This document shows, piece by piece, positions 44,360 through 53,696 of a stretch of 54,688 nt of DNA (positions are counted from its first letter, which is position 1; every line of letters starts with the position of its first letter). Where the stretch lies: positions 1 through 54,688 of the forward strand of contig CAJOLZ010000018.1 of NCBI GenBank assembly GCA_905235575.1, given 5' to 3'. The notes under the pieces are model-generated. The model ran no database searches and was not told the DNA's origin. It worked only from the letters and a program-made list of their open reading frames with translations. Origin of the DNA: an uncultured Bacteroidaceae bacterium (GTDB lineage Bacteria > Bacteroidota > Bacteroidia > Bacteroidales > Bacteroidaceae). A program made the translations under genes and the position numbers.

Positions 44360-44736
44360 ATCATCCTCCCCACGCACTGACTTTCTCTTTACATTTCGGG
44401 CTTTCCAGATGAAACGGAAGCGCCGCGATGCTGTTCGCAACGCCCTCTTCGGCTTGTCGCACCACGGTGCGTTGACCCTCGAAACGTGGTCTTACCTCAA
44501 AATCCAGCCGTTTTTCTCGACCGAACTCGGGCTTGCTCGGAAAATCGCGAAAAATCGCATCGCTGAAAATCAAAGAGTTGCATCTGCGCCGTTTCGGACA
44601 TCTCCCGAAAGCACAGCAAATCTCATCGGAAATCACAGCTTTCGGAGGCATCCCTCCTTGGCCGCAATTTCCGTTGTAGGTATGAAAAGTTGACAGTTGT
44701 CGTTTATCTGCTTTCCGTCGGGAAGACGTCCCGTGG
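44360..44736. other. intergenic region between the dipeptidase gene and argB
   Basis: 377 bp between convergent genes with no believable gene. It holds one decayed palindromic array (44436-44493). The short frames here have no recognisable features. Confidence 0.6.
44436..44493. repeat. palindromic array, copy 10 (relic)
   Basis: One intact unit, CGCACCACGGTGCG (44458-44471), is flanked in exact 22-bp phase by two degraded units (CGCAACGCCCTCTT at 44436 and CGAAACGTGGTCTT at 44480). It is best read as a decaying copy of the 80-bp element. Confidence 0.7.
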
Positions 44737-45504
44737 TCAGCAGATGCGCGTACCTCCGTTGCCGTCGATATGGTCGGCGCGCGTGATGATGACCTCGCTC
44801 ACGCCACGGTGTATGGCAGCAAAGGCGTTGTCGAGTTTCGGAATCATGCCTCCGGCAATGACGCCCTCTGCGGTGAGGCTTCGGAACGTGGGTTCGTCAA
44901 TCTGTGGGATGACGCTCTCCTCGTCGTCGGCATCGCGCAGCACGCCTCGCTTCTCGAAACAGAAGGTCAGCCGCACTTCGAAATGAGCAGCCAACGCACA
45001 CGCCACTTCGCTCGCAATCGAGTCGGCATTGGTGTTGAGCATGTGTCCCTGGCCGTCGTGCGTGAGGGGCGCCATCACGGGCACCACGCCGTCGGAAATG
45101 AGGGCAGCCAGCGCTGCACCGTCCACACGTTCTATGTCGCCCACCCATCCGTAGTCCACTTCGCCCACGGGACGCTTGTGGCTGCGTATGACGTCCATGT
45201 CAGCACCTGTCAGTCCCAGCGCACGTATGCCGCGGCCCTGCAGTCCTGCCACCACGCGCTTGTTCACCAGTCCGCCATAGACCATGGTTGCCACGTCGAG
45301 CATGGGTTCGTCGGTGATGCGCCGCCCGTTCACCATGCGGCTCTCGATGCCCAGCTGTGCGGCAATTTTCGTGGCACTGCGTCCGCCGCCGTGTACCAGC
45401 ACTTTCAGTCCGGGCAGCGCTGCGAAATCGGTCAGCAGCTGTGCCAGCGAGACGGGGTCTTCGACGATGCCGCCGCCTACTTTTATTACGTTGATTCTGT
45501 TCAT
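44737..45504 (-). CDS. argB: acetylglutamate kinase
   Basis: This 255-residue amino-acid kinase performs the second step of arginine synthesis. It shows INVIKVGGGIVED (3-15), LVHGGGRSATKIAAQLGIE, NGRRITDEPML, LTGADMDVI, LNTNADSIASEVA and the C-terminal EGVIAGGMIPKLDNAF. In Bacteroides the pathway uses N-succinyl intermediates, so the true substrate may be N-succinylglutamate; that is family knowledge, not visible here. Its ATG overlaps the speA stop by 4 bp (ATGA), so synthesis and decarboxylation of arginine are translationally linked. It is the last gene of topA-aroK-speA-argB. Confidence 0.92.
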   Translation of the reverse strand: MNRINVIKVGGGIVEDPVSLAQLLTDFAALPGLKVLVHGGGRSATKIAAQLGIESRMVNGRRITDEPMLDVATMVYGGLVNKRVVAGLQGRGIRALGLTGADMDVIRSHKRPVGEVDYGWVGDIERVDGAALAALISDGVVPVMAPLTHDGQGHMLNTNADSIASEVACALAAHFEVRLTFCFEKRGVLRDADDEESVIPQIDEPTFRSLTAEGVIAGGMIPKLDNAFAAIHRGVSEVIITRADHIDGNGGTRIC

Positions 45505-47393
45505 TCCAGATAGGTATAGCCGTAGAGGCCAGAACGATAATTGCTGATAAATTCCTTTCCCTCGGCGGCGGTTATCTTGCCGTCCTTGATGGCGCGGCTT
45601 ACCCAAATCTCGAGGCGACGCACCAGCTTCTTGGGGTCGTATTGAACGTACTCGAGCACGTCGGCCACCGTCTCGCCGTCGATGACCTGCTCGATGGTGT
45701 ATCCGTCGCCGTCCACCGAGATATGCACGGCATTGGTGTCTCCGAAGAGGTTGTGCATGTTGCCCAGAATCTCCTGATAGGCACCCACCAGGAAGACGCC
45801 GATATAATAGTGCTCGTTGGCCTTCACGGGGTGAAGTGGCAGGTAGCTCGTCTGCTGTCCTCCGTTGACGTATGCCGATATTTTTCCGTCCGAATCGCAT
45901 GTGATATCCTGCAGCATGGCACTGCGGGTGGGCTGTTCCTCCAGACGTGCGATGGGCATGATGGGGAAGAGCTGGTCGAGCGCCCACGAGTCGGGCATGC
46001 TCTGGAAGAGGCTGAAGTTGCAGAAGTATTTGTCGGCCATCTGGCGGTCCAGCTTCCTGAGTTCGTCGGGCACATGCTTCTGGTGGTGTGCCAGTTCGGC
46101 TATCTCGTGGCTGATGGCCCAGTAGAGCGACTCAATCTGTGCGCGTGTCTTGAGGTCGATGATGCCGTGTCGGAAGAGGTCGAGCGCCTCCTCGCGTATA
46201 TCCTCGGCGTCGTGCCAGTCCTCCAGCATCGAGCGGCTGCTCAACTTGTCCCATATATCGGTGAGGTCATGCACCAGCTTGTGGTCGTCGGGACCCGGCT
46301 CGAAGTCCTCGGGCATCTGAGGTGCCGTCACGCTCTCCAGCACATCGACGACGAGCACGCTGTGATGGGCTGTGAGCGAACGACCGCCCTCGGTGATGAT
46401 GTTCGGGTGCGGTATGTTGTTGCGGTTGGCAGTCTCGACCAATGTATAGACGCAGTCGTTCACGTACTCCTGGATGCTGTAGTTCACGCTGCTCTCGCTG
46501 TTGCTGCTCCGGGTTCCGTCGTAATCCACGCCCAGTCCGCCTCCACAATCGACGAACTCGATGTTGAAGCCCATCGCGTGAAGTTGTGCATAGAACTGTG
46601 CAGCCTCGCGCAGGGCAGTGCTGATGCGGCGAATCTTGGTTATCTGACTGCCGATGTGGAAGTGTATCAGCTTCAGACAGTCGCGCATTCCCATCTCATC
46701 CAGCAGCTGCAGTGCCGTGAGCAACTCGGTGGAGTTGAGACCGAACTTGCTGGCATCGCCTCCGCTCTCCTCCCATTTGCCGGCACCGCTGCTGGCAAGC
46801 TTGATGCGGATGCCAAGGTTAGGACGAAGCCCCAGCTTGCTGGCTGTCTCTGCGATGATTTTCAGTTCGGGGAGCTTCTCGATGACCAGGAAGACACGCT
46901 TGCCCATCTTCTGAGCAAGCAGGGCCAGTTCGATAAAGTTCTGGTCCTTGTGACCATTACAGATGATGAGACTGTCGGAGTCCATGTTGGTTGCCAGCAC
47001 GGCATGCAGCTCGGGCTTCGAACCAGCCTCCAGTCCCAGGTTGTAACGCTTGCCGTGGCTGATGATTTCCTCAACGACGGGGCGCATCTGGTTCACTTTG
47101 ATGGGGAAGATGATGAAGTGCTCGCCGTGGAATTCATATTCCTTGGCAGCCTTGCGGAAACATTCGTCGGTCTTTTCGATACGATTGTCCAGGATGTCGG
47201 GGAAGCGCAGCAGCACGGGCGCCGTCACATGGCGCGAAGCCAGATGGTCGACAACCTCCTTGAGATCGACCTGCACGCTGTTCTTCTTAGGTGTCACATA
47301 GACATGCCCTTTCTCGTTGATGCCAAAGTAGTTCACTCCCCAGCCCTTGATGTTGTAGAGCTCTTCGGAGTCTTCGATGCGCCACTTTCTCAT
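45501..47393 (-). CDS. speA: biosynthetic arginine decarboxylase
   Basis: A 630-residue PLP enzyme of the alanine-racemase fold that makes agmatine, the entry to polyamines. The PLP lysine is K99 in FIIFPIKVNQM. Other family stretches are LGLEAGSKPELHAVLA, HFHIGSQITKIRR, VDCGGGLGVDYDGTRS, IITEGGRSLTAHHSVLV and FVGAYQEILGNMHNLFGDTN (read here as FLVGAYQEILGNMHNLFG). Length is typical. It lies 39 bp after aroK and overlaps argB by 4 bp. No agmatine deiminase gene is visible in the window. Confidence 0.96.
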   Translation of the reverse strand: MRKWRIEDSEELYNIKGWGVNYFGINEKGHVYVTPKKNSVQVDLKEVVDHLASRHVTAPVLLRFPDILDNRIEKTDECFRKAAKEYEFHGEHFIIFPIKVNQMRPVVEEIISHGKRYNLGLEAGSKPELHAVLATNMDSDSLIICNGHKDQNFIELALLAQKMGKRVFLVIEKLPELKIIAETASKLGLRPNLGIRIKLASSGAGKWEESGGDASKFGLNSTELLTALQLLDEMGMRDCLKLIHFHIGSQITKIRRISTALREAAQFYAQLHAMGFNIEFVDCGGGLGVDYDGTRSSNSESSVNYSIQEYVNDCVYTLVETANRNNIPHPNIITEGGRSLTAHHSVLVVDVLESVTAPQMPEDFEPGPDDHKLVHDLTDIWDKLSSRSMLEDWHDAEDIREEALDLFRHGIIDLKTRAQIESLYWAISHEIAELAHHQKHVPDELRKLDRQMADKYFCNFSLFQSMPDSWALDQLFPIMPIARLEEQPTRSAMLQDITCDSDGKISAYVNGGQQTSYLPLHPVKANEHYYIGVFLVGAYQEILGNMHNLFGDTNAVHISVDGDGYTIEQVIDGETVADVLEYVQYDPKKLVRRLEIWVSRAIKDGKITAAEGKEFISNYRSGLYGYTYLE

Positions 47394-47432
47394 TTCCTTA
47401 TTCTCGTGTATGTTAGTTGGTTTTTCATGCTT

Positions 47433-47960
47433 CTATATCCCCAGTTCGTTACGCAGCAGGCTGACACTCTCCTGTATCTTGTCGTAATTGTCCAGCAGAT
47501 TCACGTCGACGATGTGTTTGGCCTGGGCGTAGAAAGGTTCGCGTTTTGCAAGCGATTCCTCGATGTATGCCAGCAGGTCGGTCTCGTTCTTGCCCTTGAT
47601 GAGAGGTCGTTCCACTTTGCCCATTTTCAAGTGCATTGCCAGCACGTTGGGGCGTGCTTTCAGGTAAACGGTCTCGGCCAGTGTGTTCATGTACTGCATG
47701 TTGTCAAAGAAGCAAGGTGTTCCACCGCCGCATGAGAGGACGATGTTCTCGAACTCAGCGACTTCGTGCAGCATGTTGCGTTCCATCTGGCGGAAGCCAT
47801 CCTCGCCACTCTCTCGGAAGATTTGTGCCACGCTGCGACGGTAACGCATCTCGATATACCAGTCGAGGTCGTAGAACGAAATGCCCAGTGCCATGGCCAG
47901 CTGGCGGCCTATGGTGGTCTTTCCCGAGCCCATGTATCCTACGAGGATGATGCGTGTCAT
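47433..47960 (-). CDS. aroK: shikimate kinase
   Basis: This 175-residue P-loop kinase phosphorylates shikimate. It shows GYMGSGKTTIGRQLA (8-22), the DLDWYIE Asp motif, FRESGEDGFRQME, the shikimate-binding CGGGTPCF, and RPLIKG in the lid. It starts 10 bp after topA, so it is co-transcribed with it. With aroB at 9313-10368, two shikimate-pathway genes lie in this window but in separate units. Confidence 0.95.
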   Translation of the reverse strand: MTRIILVGYMGSGKTTIGRQLAMALGISFYDLDWYIEMRYRRSVAQIFRESGEDGFRQMERNMLHEVAEFENIVLSCGGGTPCFFDNMQYMNTLAETVYLKARPNVLAMHLKMGKVERPLIKGKNETDLLAYIEESLAKREPFYAQAKHIVDVNLLDNYDKIQESVSLLRNELGI

Positions 47961-47970
47961 TTGTCGCTGC

Positions 47971-50322
47971 TTATTTCTTGCGTGCGTAGTATCTGCGTCG
48001 TGCTGTTGCCTTACCCGAGGAATCTTTCTCCTGCTGTTGGCTGATGAGCTGCCGGCATTCCTCGAGTGTCAGTTGTGCAGCACGTTCCTGCATGTTCTTG
48101 GGCAGTCGATAGTTGTTGCCGTCGAAGGCGATGTAGGGTCCGAAACGACCGTTCATGACCTCGATGGAGGGGTCTTCCTCGAAGCTGCGCAGGTGGCGTT
48201 GGTTCTCCTCCTGCTGCTTTTTCTGTATCATTTCCAGCGCCTCTTCGAAGGTGATGTCCATGGGGTCCTTGCTCTTGGGGATGGAGACGAACATGCCGCG
48301 GCATGCGACATAGGGACCGAAGCGACCGGCTCCGACGGTGACATCTTCGCCTTCGTGCTTGCCCAGCGTACGGGGCAGTTTGAAGAGTTCGAGTGCTTCT
48401 TCGAGTGTGATGCCGTCGAGTGTCTGTCCACTCTTCAGCTGTGCGAAGCGCGGTTTCTCGCTTCCCTCGCTGCTACCTATCTGTGCCACAGGTCCGAAGC
48501 GGCCAATCTTCACGCTCACGGGCTGTCCGCTCTTGGGGTCGGTGCCCAGTATGCGTTCGCCCACCTTGTGCTCGGTGTGTGTGTGCATCGATTTCTCCAC
48601 CATGGGACTGAAGTCGTCATAGAAGCGTCGGATGATGCTGGTCCATTCCGTTTTGCCCTCGGCGATGTCGTCGAATTCCTTTTCCACGTCGGCCGTGAAG
48701 TTGTAATCCATTATCTCGGGGAAGTTCTCCTGCAGATAGTCGTTCACGACGATGCCCGTGTCGGTGGGCAGCAGTTTGCTGCGTTCGGCACCCACGGTGG
48801 TCTTTGTGTGGCTTTTCTTTATCTTGCCGTCGGTCAGTGTGAGTGTCTGGCAATCGTATTCGTCACCGGCCTTGTCGCCTTTCTCCACATATTCGCGTTG
48901 CTGGATGGTGGTGATGGTGGTGGCATAGGTCGAGGGGCGTCCGATGCCCAGTTCCTCGAGTTTGCGCACGAGGCTTGCCTCGTTGTATCTGAGTGGGCGC
49001 TGTGCGTATCGCTGTATGGCCTTGATGGTGTTTCGTGTGAGTTTCTCTCCGATGTTGAGTGTGGGCAGTTGTCCGTTCTCGCCGTTCTGGAACGAGTTGT
49101 CTTCTTCCTGCTGTGTCTCGCGGTAGATATTCAGGAAACCGTCGAATTTGATGACCTCTCCTGTGGCCACGAAGCACTCTTCGGCTCCGCTGATGCTGAT
49201 GGTGGCCTGTGTCTTTTCTATTTCGGCATCGGCCATCTGGCTGGCCAGCGTGCGCTTCCAGATGAGTTCATAGAGGCGTCGTTCCTGTGCAGGGCCTTCG
49301 ATCTGTGCCTGGTCCATGTACGAGGGTCGTATGGCTTCGTGTGCTTCCTGCGCACCTTTCGAGTGGGTCTGGTAGTGGCGTGTCTTCACGTATTGCTCAC
49401 CCATCTGTTCGGCGATTACTTTCTTGCAGGCCGACAGGCAGAGCGAACTCAGGTTCACGCTGTCGGTACGCATGTAGGTGATTCGTCCGCTCTCATAGAG
49501 GCGTTGCGCCACCAGCATGGTCTGTGCCACGGTGAATCCCAGTTTGTGTGCGGCTTCCTGCTGCAGCGTACTGGTGGTGAAGGGCGGTGCCGGCACGCGT
49601 TTCTGAGGCTTCGTGCTGATGTCTTCGATGGTGAACTGTGCGTTGGCGCACTGGTTGAGGAATGCCTCGGCCTGCTCCTCTGTGTTGAAGCGGCGGTTCA
49701 GTTCGGCTTTCAGTTCGTTGCCCTCGGGTGTGGTGAAGATGGCGCTGACGCGATAGCTGCTCTCGTTCTGGAATCGCTGTATCTCGCGCTCGCGTTCCAC
49801 TATCAGACGCACGGCTACGCTCTGCACGCGTCCCGCGCTCAGGGCTGGTTTCACCTTGCGCCACAGCACGGGGCTCAGCTTGAAGCCCACGATGCGGTCC
49901 AGCACGCGGCGTGCCTGCTGGGCGTTCACCAGATTGAGGTCGATGTGGCGGGGATGGTCGATGGCGTTCAGTATGGCCTGCTTGGTGATTTCGTGGAAGA
50001 CGATGCGTCGGGTGCTGTCGGCAGGCAGCTTGAGCACCTCGCTCAGGTGCCAGCTGATGGCCTCTCCCTCGCGGTCCTCATCGGATGCCAGCCATACAGT
50101 CTGTGCCTCGCCGGCTGCTTTCTGCAACTGCGACACCACCTTCACCTTGTCGGCAGGGATTTCGTATTGTGGCGAGAATGTGTCGAGATCTATGCTGAAC
50201 GATTTCTTCTTCAGGTCGCGGATGTGTCCGTAGCTCGAGAGCACCTTGTAGTTACTGCCCAGGAATTTTTCGATAGTCTTGGCCTTGGCTGGGCTCTCTA
50301 CGATAACTAGGTTTTCTTTCAT
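47971..50322 (-). CDS. topA: DNA topoisomerase I
   Basis: A 783-residue type IA topoisomerase that relaxes negative supercoils. The TOPRIM domain begins with LVIVESPAKAKTIEKFLG (about 5-22), then LASDEDREGEAISWHL. The active-site tyrosine is Y283 in GRITYMRTDS. The C-terminal part has three glycine-rich repeats (KIGRFGPVAQIG, GAGRFGPYVACRG, NGRFGPYIAFDG) in place of cysteine zinc fingers. The ATG at 50322 is chosen because the conserved MKENLVIVESP starts there. A minus-strand -7 box TACCTTTG is at 50354-50361. It heads a four-gene operon. Confidence 0.96.
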   Translation of the reverse strand: MKENLVIVESPAKAKTIEKFLGSNYKVLSSYGHIRDLKKKSFSIDLDTFSPQYEIPADKVKVVSQLQKAAGEAQTVWLASDEDREGEAISWHLSEVLKLPADSTRRIVFHEITKQAILNAIDHPRHIDLNLVNAQQARRVLDRIVGFKLSPVLWRKVKPALSAGRVQSVAVRLIVEREREIQRFQNESSYRVSAIFTTPEGNELKAELNRRFNTEEQAEAFLNQCANAQFTIEDISTKPQKRVPAPPFTTSTLQQEAAHKLGFTVAQTMLVAQRLYESGRITYMRTDSVNLSSLCLSACKKVIAEQMGEQYVKTRHYQTHSKGAQEAHEAIRPSYMDQAQIEGPAQERRLYELIWKRTLASQMADAEIEKTQATISISGAEECFVATGEVIKFDGFLNIYRETQQEEDNSFQNGENGQLPTLNIGEKLTRNTIKAIQRYAQRPLRYNEASLVRKLEELGIGRPSTYATTITTIQQREYVEKGDKAGDEYDCQTLTLTDGKIKKSHTKTTVGAERSKLLPTDTGIVVNDYLQENFPEIMDYNFTADVEKEFDDIAEGKTEWTSIIRRFYDDFSPMVEKSMHTHTEHKVGERILGTDPKSGQPVSVKIGRFGPVAQIGSSEGSEKPRFAQLKSGQTLDGITLEEALELFKLPRTLGKHEGEDVTVGAGRFGPYVACRGMFVSIPKSKDPMDITFEEALEMIQKKQQEENQRHLRSFEEDPSIEVMNGRFGPYIAFDGNNYRLPKNMQERAAQLTLEECRQLISQQQEKDSSGKATARRRYYARKK

Positions 50323-50465
50323 GTCTTTTTTACGAGATTGATGAATTTGGGCGCAAAGGTAGCGCAAAAAAATCTTTTCTCTACCTTATTTATATGGAAA
50401 TTTTTCAAAAAAGTTTTCCCGTCGCCCCCTAAGCCGTAGGCTTCCCCCTGTTCGGCACGGAGAGA

Positions 50466-50545
50466 AACACCACGCTGCGCAGACTGACGCACCACGTTGC
50501 GCAGGCTGTCGCACCACGTTGCGACGGGCGTCGCAGCACGGTGCG
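50466..50545. repeat. 80-bp palindromic array, copy 11 (four units)
   Basis: Units lie at 50466, 50488, 50510 and 50532. Units 2 and 3 are both CGCACCACGTTGCG, and unit 4 is CGCAGCACGGTGCG. Linkers are CAGACTGA, CAGGCTGT and ACGGGCGT. T5 follows. It lies between the Nudix gene stop and the topA promoter. Confidence 0.92.
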
Positions 50546-50591
50546 TTTTTAACATTTCAGCGGAGCGTCTGACCGAACGGCGCGAAAGTGG

Positions 50592-51125
50592 CTACAGCAG
50601 AGGCATGTGGAGCAGGCGTTCCACTCCACGTCTGACGGAGCCCAGACCGAACTCGGCAGGCTGCACTTCGGAGAGGGGAATCCAGCGTGCGTCGGCAGCG
50701 TCGTCCATGGCGTGGGCATCCTCGCTGCCCAGGGGGCGACAGAGAAAAAAGAGGTCCATCGTATGGATGTCGAGACCGCTGTAGGGGTAGATGTTGGGCA
50801 GCGAGAAGAGGAAACGTACGGAGCCGATGTCCAGTCCCGTCTCCTCCTTCACCTCGCGCGCCAGACCCTCCTCGGCCGTCTCGCCGCAGTCGCAGAAACC
50901 GCCCGGAAGGTCGAGCGTGCCGCGCGCAGGTTCCTTGGCACGGCGCACGGTGAGCAGCTCGCCGCGGCTGTTCACGATAACAGCCACCGTGGCTGCACTC
51001 GGGTTGAAAAAATACACAAAGCCGCACGATTCGCAGCGCTTGCTCTTCACGCCCCTCACCACGAAATGCGGCGAACCGCACACGGGACAGTAGTGGAATT
51101 TCTCCAACGGATGTATCTCTTTCAT
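50592..51125 (-). CDS. Nudix hydrolase with zinc ribbon
   Basis: A 177-residue protein with an N-terminal four-cysteine zinc ribbon (C13, C16, C31, C34: CPVCGS and CESCG) and a complete Nudix box (G76 to L98, including E82 and REVKEETGL). The ribbon arrangement resembles NudC-like NADH pyrophosphatases, but the SQPWPFPxS specificity motif of NudC is not seen, so the nucleotide substrate is open. The start at 51125 fits a minus-strand -7 box TACTTTTG at 51150-51157; longer readings have no support. It is a single gene, divergent from the NfeD-flotillin pair. Confidence 0.88.
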   Translation of the reverse strand: MKEIHPLEKFHYCPVCGSPHFVVRGVKSKRCESCGFVYFFNPSAATVAVIVNSRGELLTVRRAKEPARGTLDLPGGFCDCGETAEEGLAREVKEETGLDIGSVRFLFSLPNIYPYSGLDIHTMDLFFLCRPLGSEDAHAMDDAADARWIPLSEVQPAEFGLGSVRRGVERLLHMPLL

Positions 51126-51267
51126 CTTTTGCTTGCTATATCGACTTTGCAAAAGTACGAAAAAATGGCTTTTCGCTGCACAAAAATGCTTCATTTCTGC
51201 TCGCATGACGCAGGAAATGTTTACCTTTGTTAGGAAATCACGCAATATAAACCTACTGTAAACCGAT

Positions 51268-51867
51268 ATGAACACATTCAGCAACTGGTACACCAATCTG
51301 GAGCCTGCGCTGCGAGCCTACTGGACCGTGGCCATCCTCTCGACCCTCGTCTTTGCCATCCAGATGGCACTCACCCTCATCGGCATCGGCGACACCGACT
51401 CCGACGTGGGCGGCACCGACTTTGCCGACGCCGACGTGAACGGCGACACCATGGATACGGGCGGCGCCATCCAGCTCTTCACCATACGCAACATGGTGAA
51501 CTTCCTGCTGGGCGTCGGATGGGGCGGCGTGTGTTTCTACTCAGCCATCCCCAGCCGCATCCTGCTCGCAGTGGTGGCCATCGTGTGCGGCTGTATCCTC
51601 GTGGGAGCCTTCCTGCTGATGCTCCGTCAGCTCATGAAACTCGAATCGAACGGCGCTTTCCGCATCTCCGACTGCGTGGGCACCGCCTGCGACGTCTATC
51701 TGCGCATACCTGCCAACCGCACAGGTCAGGGCAAGGTGCAGGTGAGTTTCAACGGCTCGGTGCAGGAACTCGATGCCGTGACCGACGGCGACGCTCTGCC
51801 CAGCGGCACCAAGGTGAAAGTGGTGCGCCTCATCGAAGGACGTCTGCTGCTCGTAGAAAGAATCTGA
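51268..51867 (+). CDS. NfeD-like membrane protein with OB fold
   Basis: This 199-residue protein has three membrane segments (AYWTVAILSTLVFAIQMALT, about 17-38; MVNFLLGVGWGGVCFYS; LLAVVAIVCGCILVGAFLLM) and an acidic loop between the first two. The C-terminal domain of about 70 residues is an OB-fold of the NfeD type (GKVQVSFNGSVQELDAVT; GTKVKVVRLIEGRLLLVERI). NfeD proteins act with flotillins in organising membrane microdomains, and the flotillin gene follows 45 bp downstream. A -7 box TACCTTTG is at 51222-51229. The pairing supports the assignment. Confidence 0.85.
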   Translation: MNTFSNWYTNLEPALRAYWTVAILSTLVFAIQMALTLIGIGDTDSDVGGTDFADADVNGDTMDTGGAIQLFTIRNMVNFLLGVGWGGVCFYSAIPSRILLAVVAIVCGCILVGAFLLMLRQLMKLESNGAFRISDCVGTACDVYLRIPANRTGQGKVQVSFNGSVQELDAVTDGDALPSGTKVKVVRLIEGRLLLVERI

Positions 51868-51912
51868 GAAAGGAACACATAAGAACATAATCACTAAAAA
51901 AAACAGAAACCT

Positions 51913-53292
51913 ATGGGAGTATTCTATTTTATCGTCATTGGCGCCATCGCACTCGTTTTCCTCTTCATGGCGCTCATAAACCGCTACCGTCGCTGCCCAA
52001 GTGACAAGATTCTGGTCATCTATGGCAACAAAGGTTCGAAGTCGAGCGCCAAGTGTGTGCACGGCGGAGGTGCCTTTGTGTGGCCCATCATCGAGGACTA
52101 TGCCTACATGAGCCTGACGCCCATCAGCATCGATGCCAACCTGACCAATGCACTGAGCCGCCAGAACATACGCGTGGACGTGCCCTGCCGCTTCACCGTG
52201 GGCATCAGCACCGAGCCCGAGAGCATGCTCGCCGCAGCCGAACGACTGCTGGGACAGACCGCACAGCAGATTCAGGAACTGGCACGCGATATCCTCTTCG
52301 GACAGCTTCGCCTCGTCATCGCAACCATGAGCATCGAGGAACTCAACTCGGACCGCGACAAATTCCTGGAGGCTATCAGCGCCAACGTCGAAGTGGAACT
52401 CAAGAAAATAGGCTTGCGCCTCATCAACGTGAACGTGACCGACATCAAGGACGAGAGCGGATATATCGAAGCACTCGGTCAGGAAGCCGCTGCCAAGGCC
52501 ATCAACGAAGCCAAGGTGCGTGTGGCCGAACAGGAGAAGCTCGGTGAGATTGGTAAGGCCGAAGCCGTAAGGGAAACCCGCGTGCGTACTGCCGAAGCCA
52601 ACGCCGAGGCTGTCAAGGGCGAGAACGAAGCCAAGATAGCCATCGCCAACAGCGAATCGAACCGCCGCGAGAAAGAAGCCGAAGCACAACGCCGTGCCAT
52701 GGCAGCAGAGAAAGTGGCTCAGGCAAAAGCACTCGAAGAAGCATACGCAGCCGAACAGAAAGCCGAGGAAGCTCGTGCCGACAAGGAACGCTCCACACAG
52801 ACAGCAAACGTAATCGTCGCACAGGAAATTGAGAAGCAACGTCTCGTCATATCTGCCGAAGCCGAAGCTGAGCAAAAACGTGTCAACGCCAAGGGAGAAG
52901 CCGATGCCATCTTCGCCAAGATGGAAGCCGAAGCAAAGGGTCTCTATCAGGTGCTCACAAAACAAGCCGAGGGTTACGACAAGATGATTCAAGCCGCCGG
53001 TGGCAACCCCACACAGGCATACACACTTCTCCTGCTTGAGAAACTCCCCGAACTCGTCAAGACACAAGTGGAGGCCATCAGGGGCATCAACATCGACAAA
53101 GTGACCGTCTGGGACAACGGAGGCAACGCCGATGGCAAAACCAGCACCGCAAACTTCCTGAGCGGACTCATGAAGAGCGTACCTCCACTGGCCGAACTCT
53201 TTGACCAAGCTGGCATGGCTCTCCCCGAATATCTCGCTAAGAAGAAGGACGAAACTCCCGAAGCAACAGACGAAGATTCCACATCAAACTGA
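51913..53292 (+). CDS. flotillin family protein (SPFH/band 7)
   Basis: A 459-residue flotillin with one N-terminal membrane anchor (FYFIVIGAIALVFLFMALI, about 4-22), the SPFH domain (about 25-215, with KCVHGGGAFVWPIIEDYAYM and the conserved LGLRLINVNVTDIKDESGYI written here as two adjoining pieces), and a long alanine/glutamate-rich coiled coil (about 220-380). The end (LLLLEKLPELVKTQVEAIRG) is typical of bacterial FloA/FloT. It scaffolds membrane microdomains with the NfeD partner upstream. No terminator is visible between it and the tRNA. Confidence 0.93.
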   Translation: MGVFYFIVIGAIALVFLFMALINRYRRCPSDKILVIYGNKGSKSSAKCVHGGGAFVWPIIEDYAYMSLTPISIDANLTNALSRQNIRVDVPCRFTVGISTEPESMLAAAERLLGQTAQQIQELARDILFGQLRLVIATMSIEELNSDRDKFLEAISANVEVELKKIGLRLINVNVTDIKDESGYIEALGQEAAAKAINEAKVRVAEQEKLGEIGKAEAVRETRVRTAEANAEAVKGENEAKIAIANSESNRREKEAEAQRRAMAAEKVAQAKALEEAYAAEQKAEEARADKERSTQTANVIVAQEIEKQRLVISAEAEAEQKRVNAKGEADAIFAKMEAEAKGLYQVLTKQAEGYDKMIQAAGGNPTQAYTLLLLEKLPELVKTQVEAIRGINIDKVTVWDNGGNADGKTSTANFLSGLMKSVPPLAELFDQAGMALPEYLAKKKDETPEATDEDSTSN

Positions 53293-53319
53293 TAGACAAA
53301 ACAAAAAATCCCCTAAAAT

Positions 53320-53351
53320 TTTGGTGCATTGGTAGAAAACTTCTACCTTTG
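53320..53351 (+). promoter_or_regulatory. promoter of tRNA-Leu
   Basis: TTTG (53320-53323), 20 bp, then TACCTTTG (53344-53351): an exact consensus promoter, 32 bp before the tRNA. Confidence 0.8.
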
Positions 53352-53383
53352 CACCGCATTTCCTACCAAGAATGCTTGTGGAA

Positions 53384-53465
53384 GCCCAGATGGCGGAATT
53401 GGTAGACGCGTTGGTCTCAAACACCAATGCCGCAAGGCGTGCCGGTTCGATCCCGGCTCTGGGTA
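53384..53465 (+). tRNA. tRNA-Leu(CAA)
   Basis: This is an 82-nt tRNA. The acceptor stem GCCCAGA pairs with TCTGGGT (one G-U), the anticodon stem TTGGT/ACCAA holds the loop CTCAAAC with anticodon CAA, and the T-arm is GCCGG/CCGGC around TTCGATC. A long variable arm (class II) and the D-loop GGTAGACGCG fit leucine. CCA is not encoded. The discriminator is A at 53465. Confidence 0.96.
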
Positions 53466-53483
53466 CGAGTTTAACACAAAAAC

Positions 53484-53527
53484 AATCGCTAAACCCTTAA
53501 AAACAAAGGATTTAGCGATTTTTCTTT
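53484..53527 (+). terminator. terminator of tRNA-Leu
   Basis: AATCGCTAAA (53484-53493) pairs with TTTAGCGATT (53511-53520), followed by TTTTTCTTTTC. Confidence 0.85.
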
Positions 53528-53696
53528 TCTTAATTTTCCCCACATTTTCCCCACATCTGCAAGGATTCGTGCAAAGTAAATCCCATTTACCCCACCAGAA
53601 AAGAACGAGTCAGGGCAAAATTGTAGATTTTTGTCGGAATGAAGGGTGTATAACAAGAAGCCAATCAAAAACTTTAATCGCAAATTAATAAGATTA

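Noticed and set aside
45642..47735. 697-codon open frame on the plus strand
   Set aside because: It is antisense to speA and part of aroK, with no recognisable motif and a composition mirroring speA codons.
47881..50310. 809-codon open frame on the plus strand
   Set aside because: It lies fully antisense to topA, whose motifs and active-site tyrosine are unmistakable. It has repetitive Leu/Val/His/Gly composition with no domain, which is typical of antisense frames in GC-rich DNA.
51541..53208. 555-codon open frame on the minus strand
   Set aside because: It is the antisense of the flotillin coiled coil; its Phe/Cys/Gly/Leu-rich product is the mirror of Ala/Glu/Lys codons.
53329..53688. Plus-strand open frame of 119 codons across the tRNA
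   Set aside because: It reads through the tRNA-Leu gene and its terminator and has no protein features.
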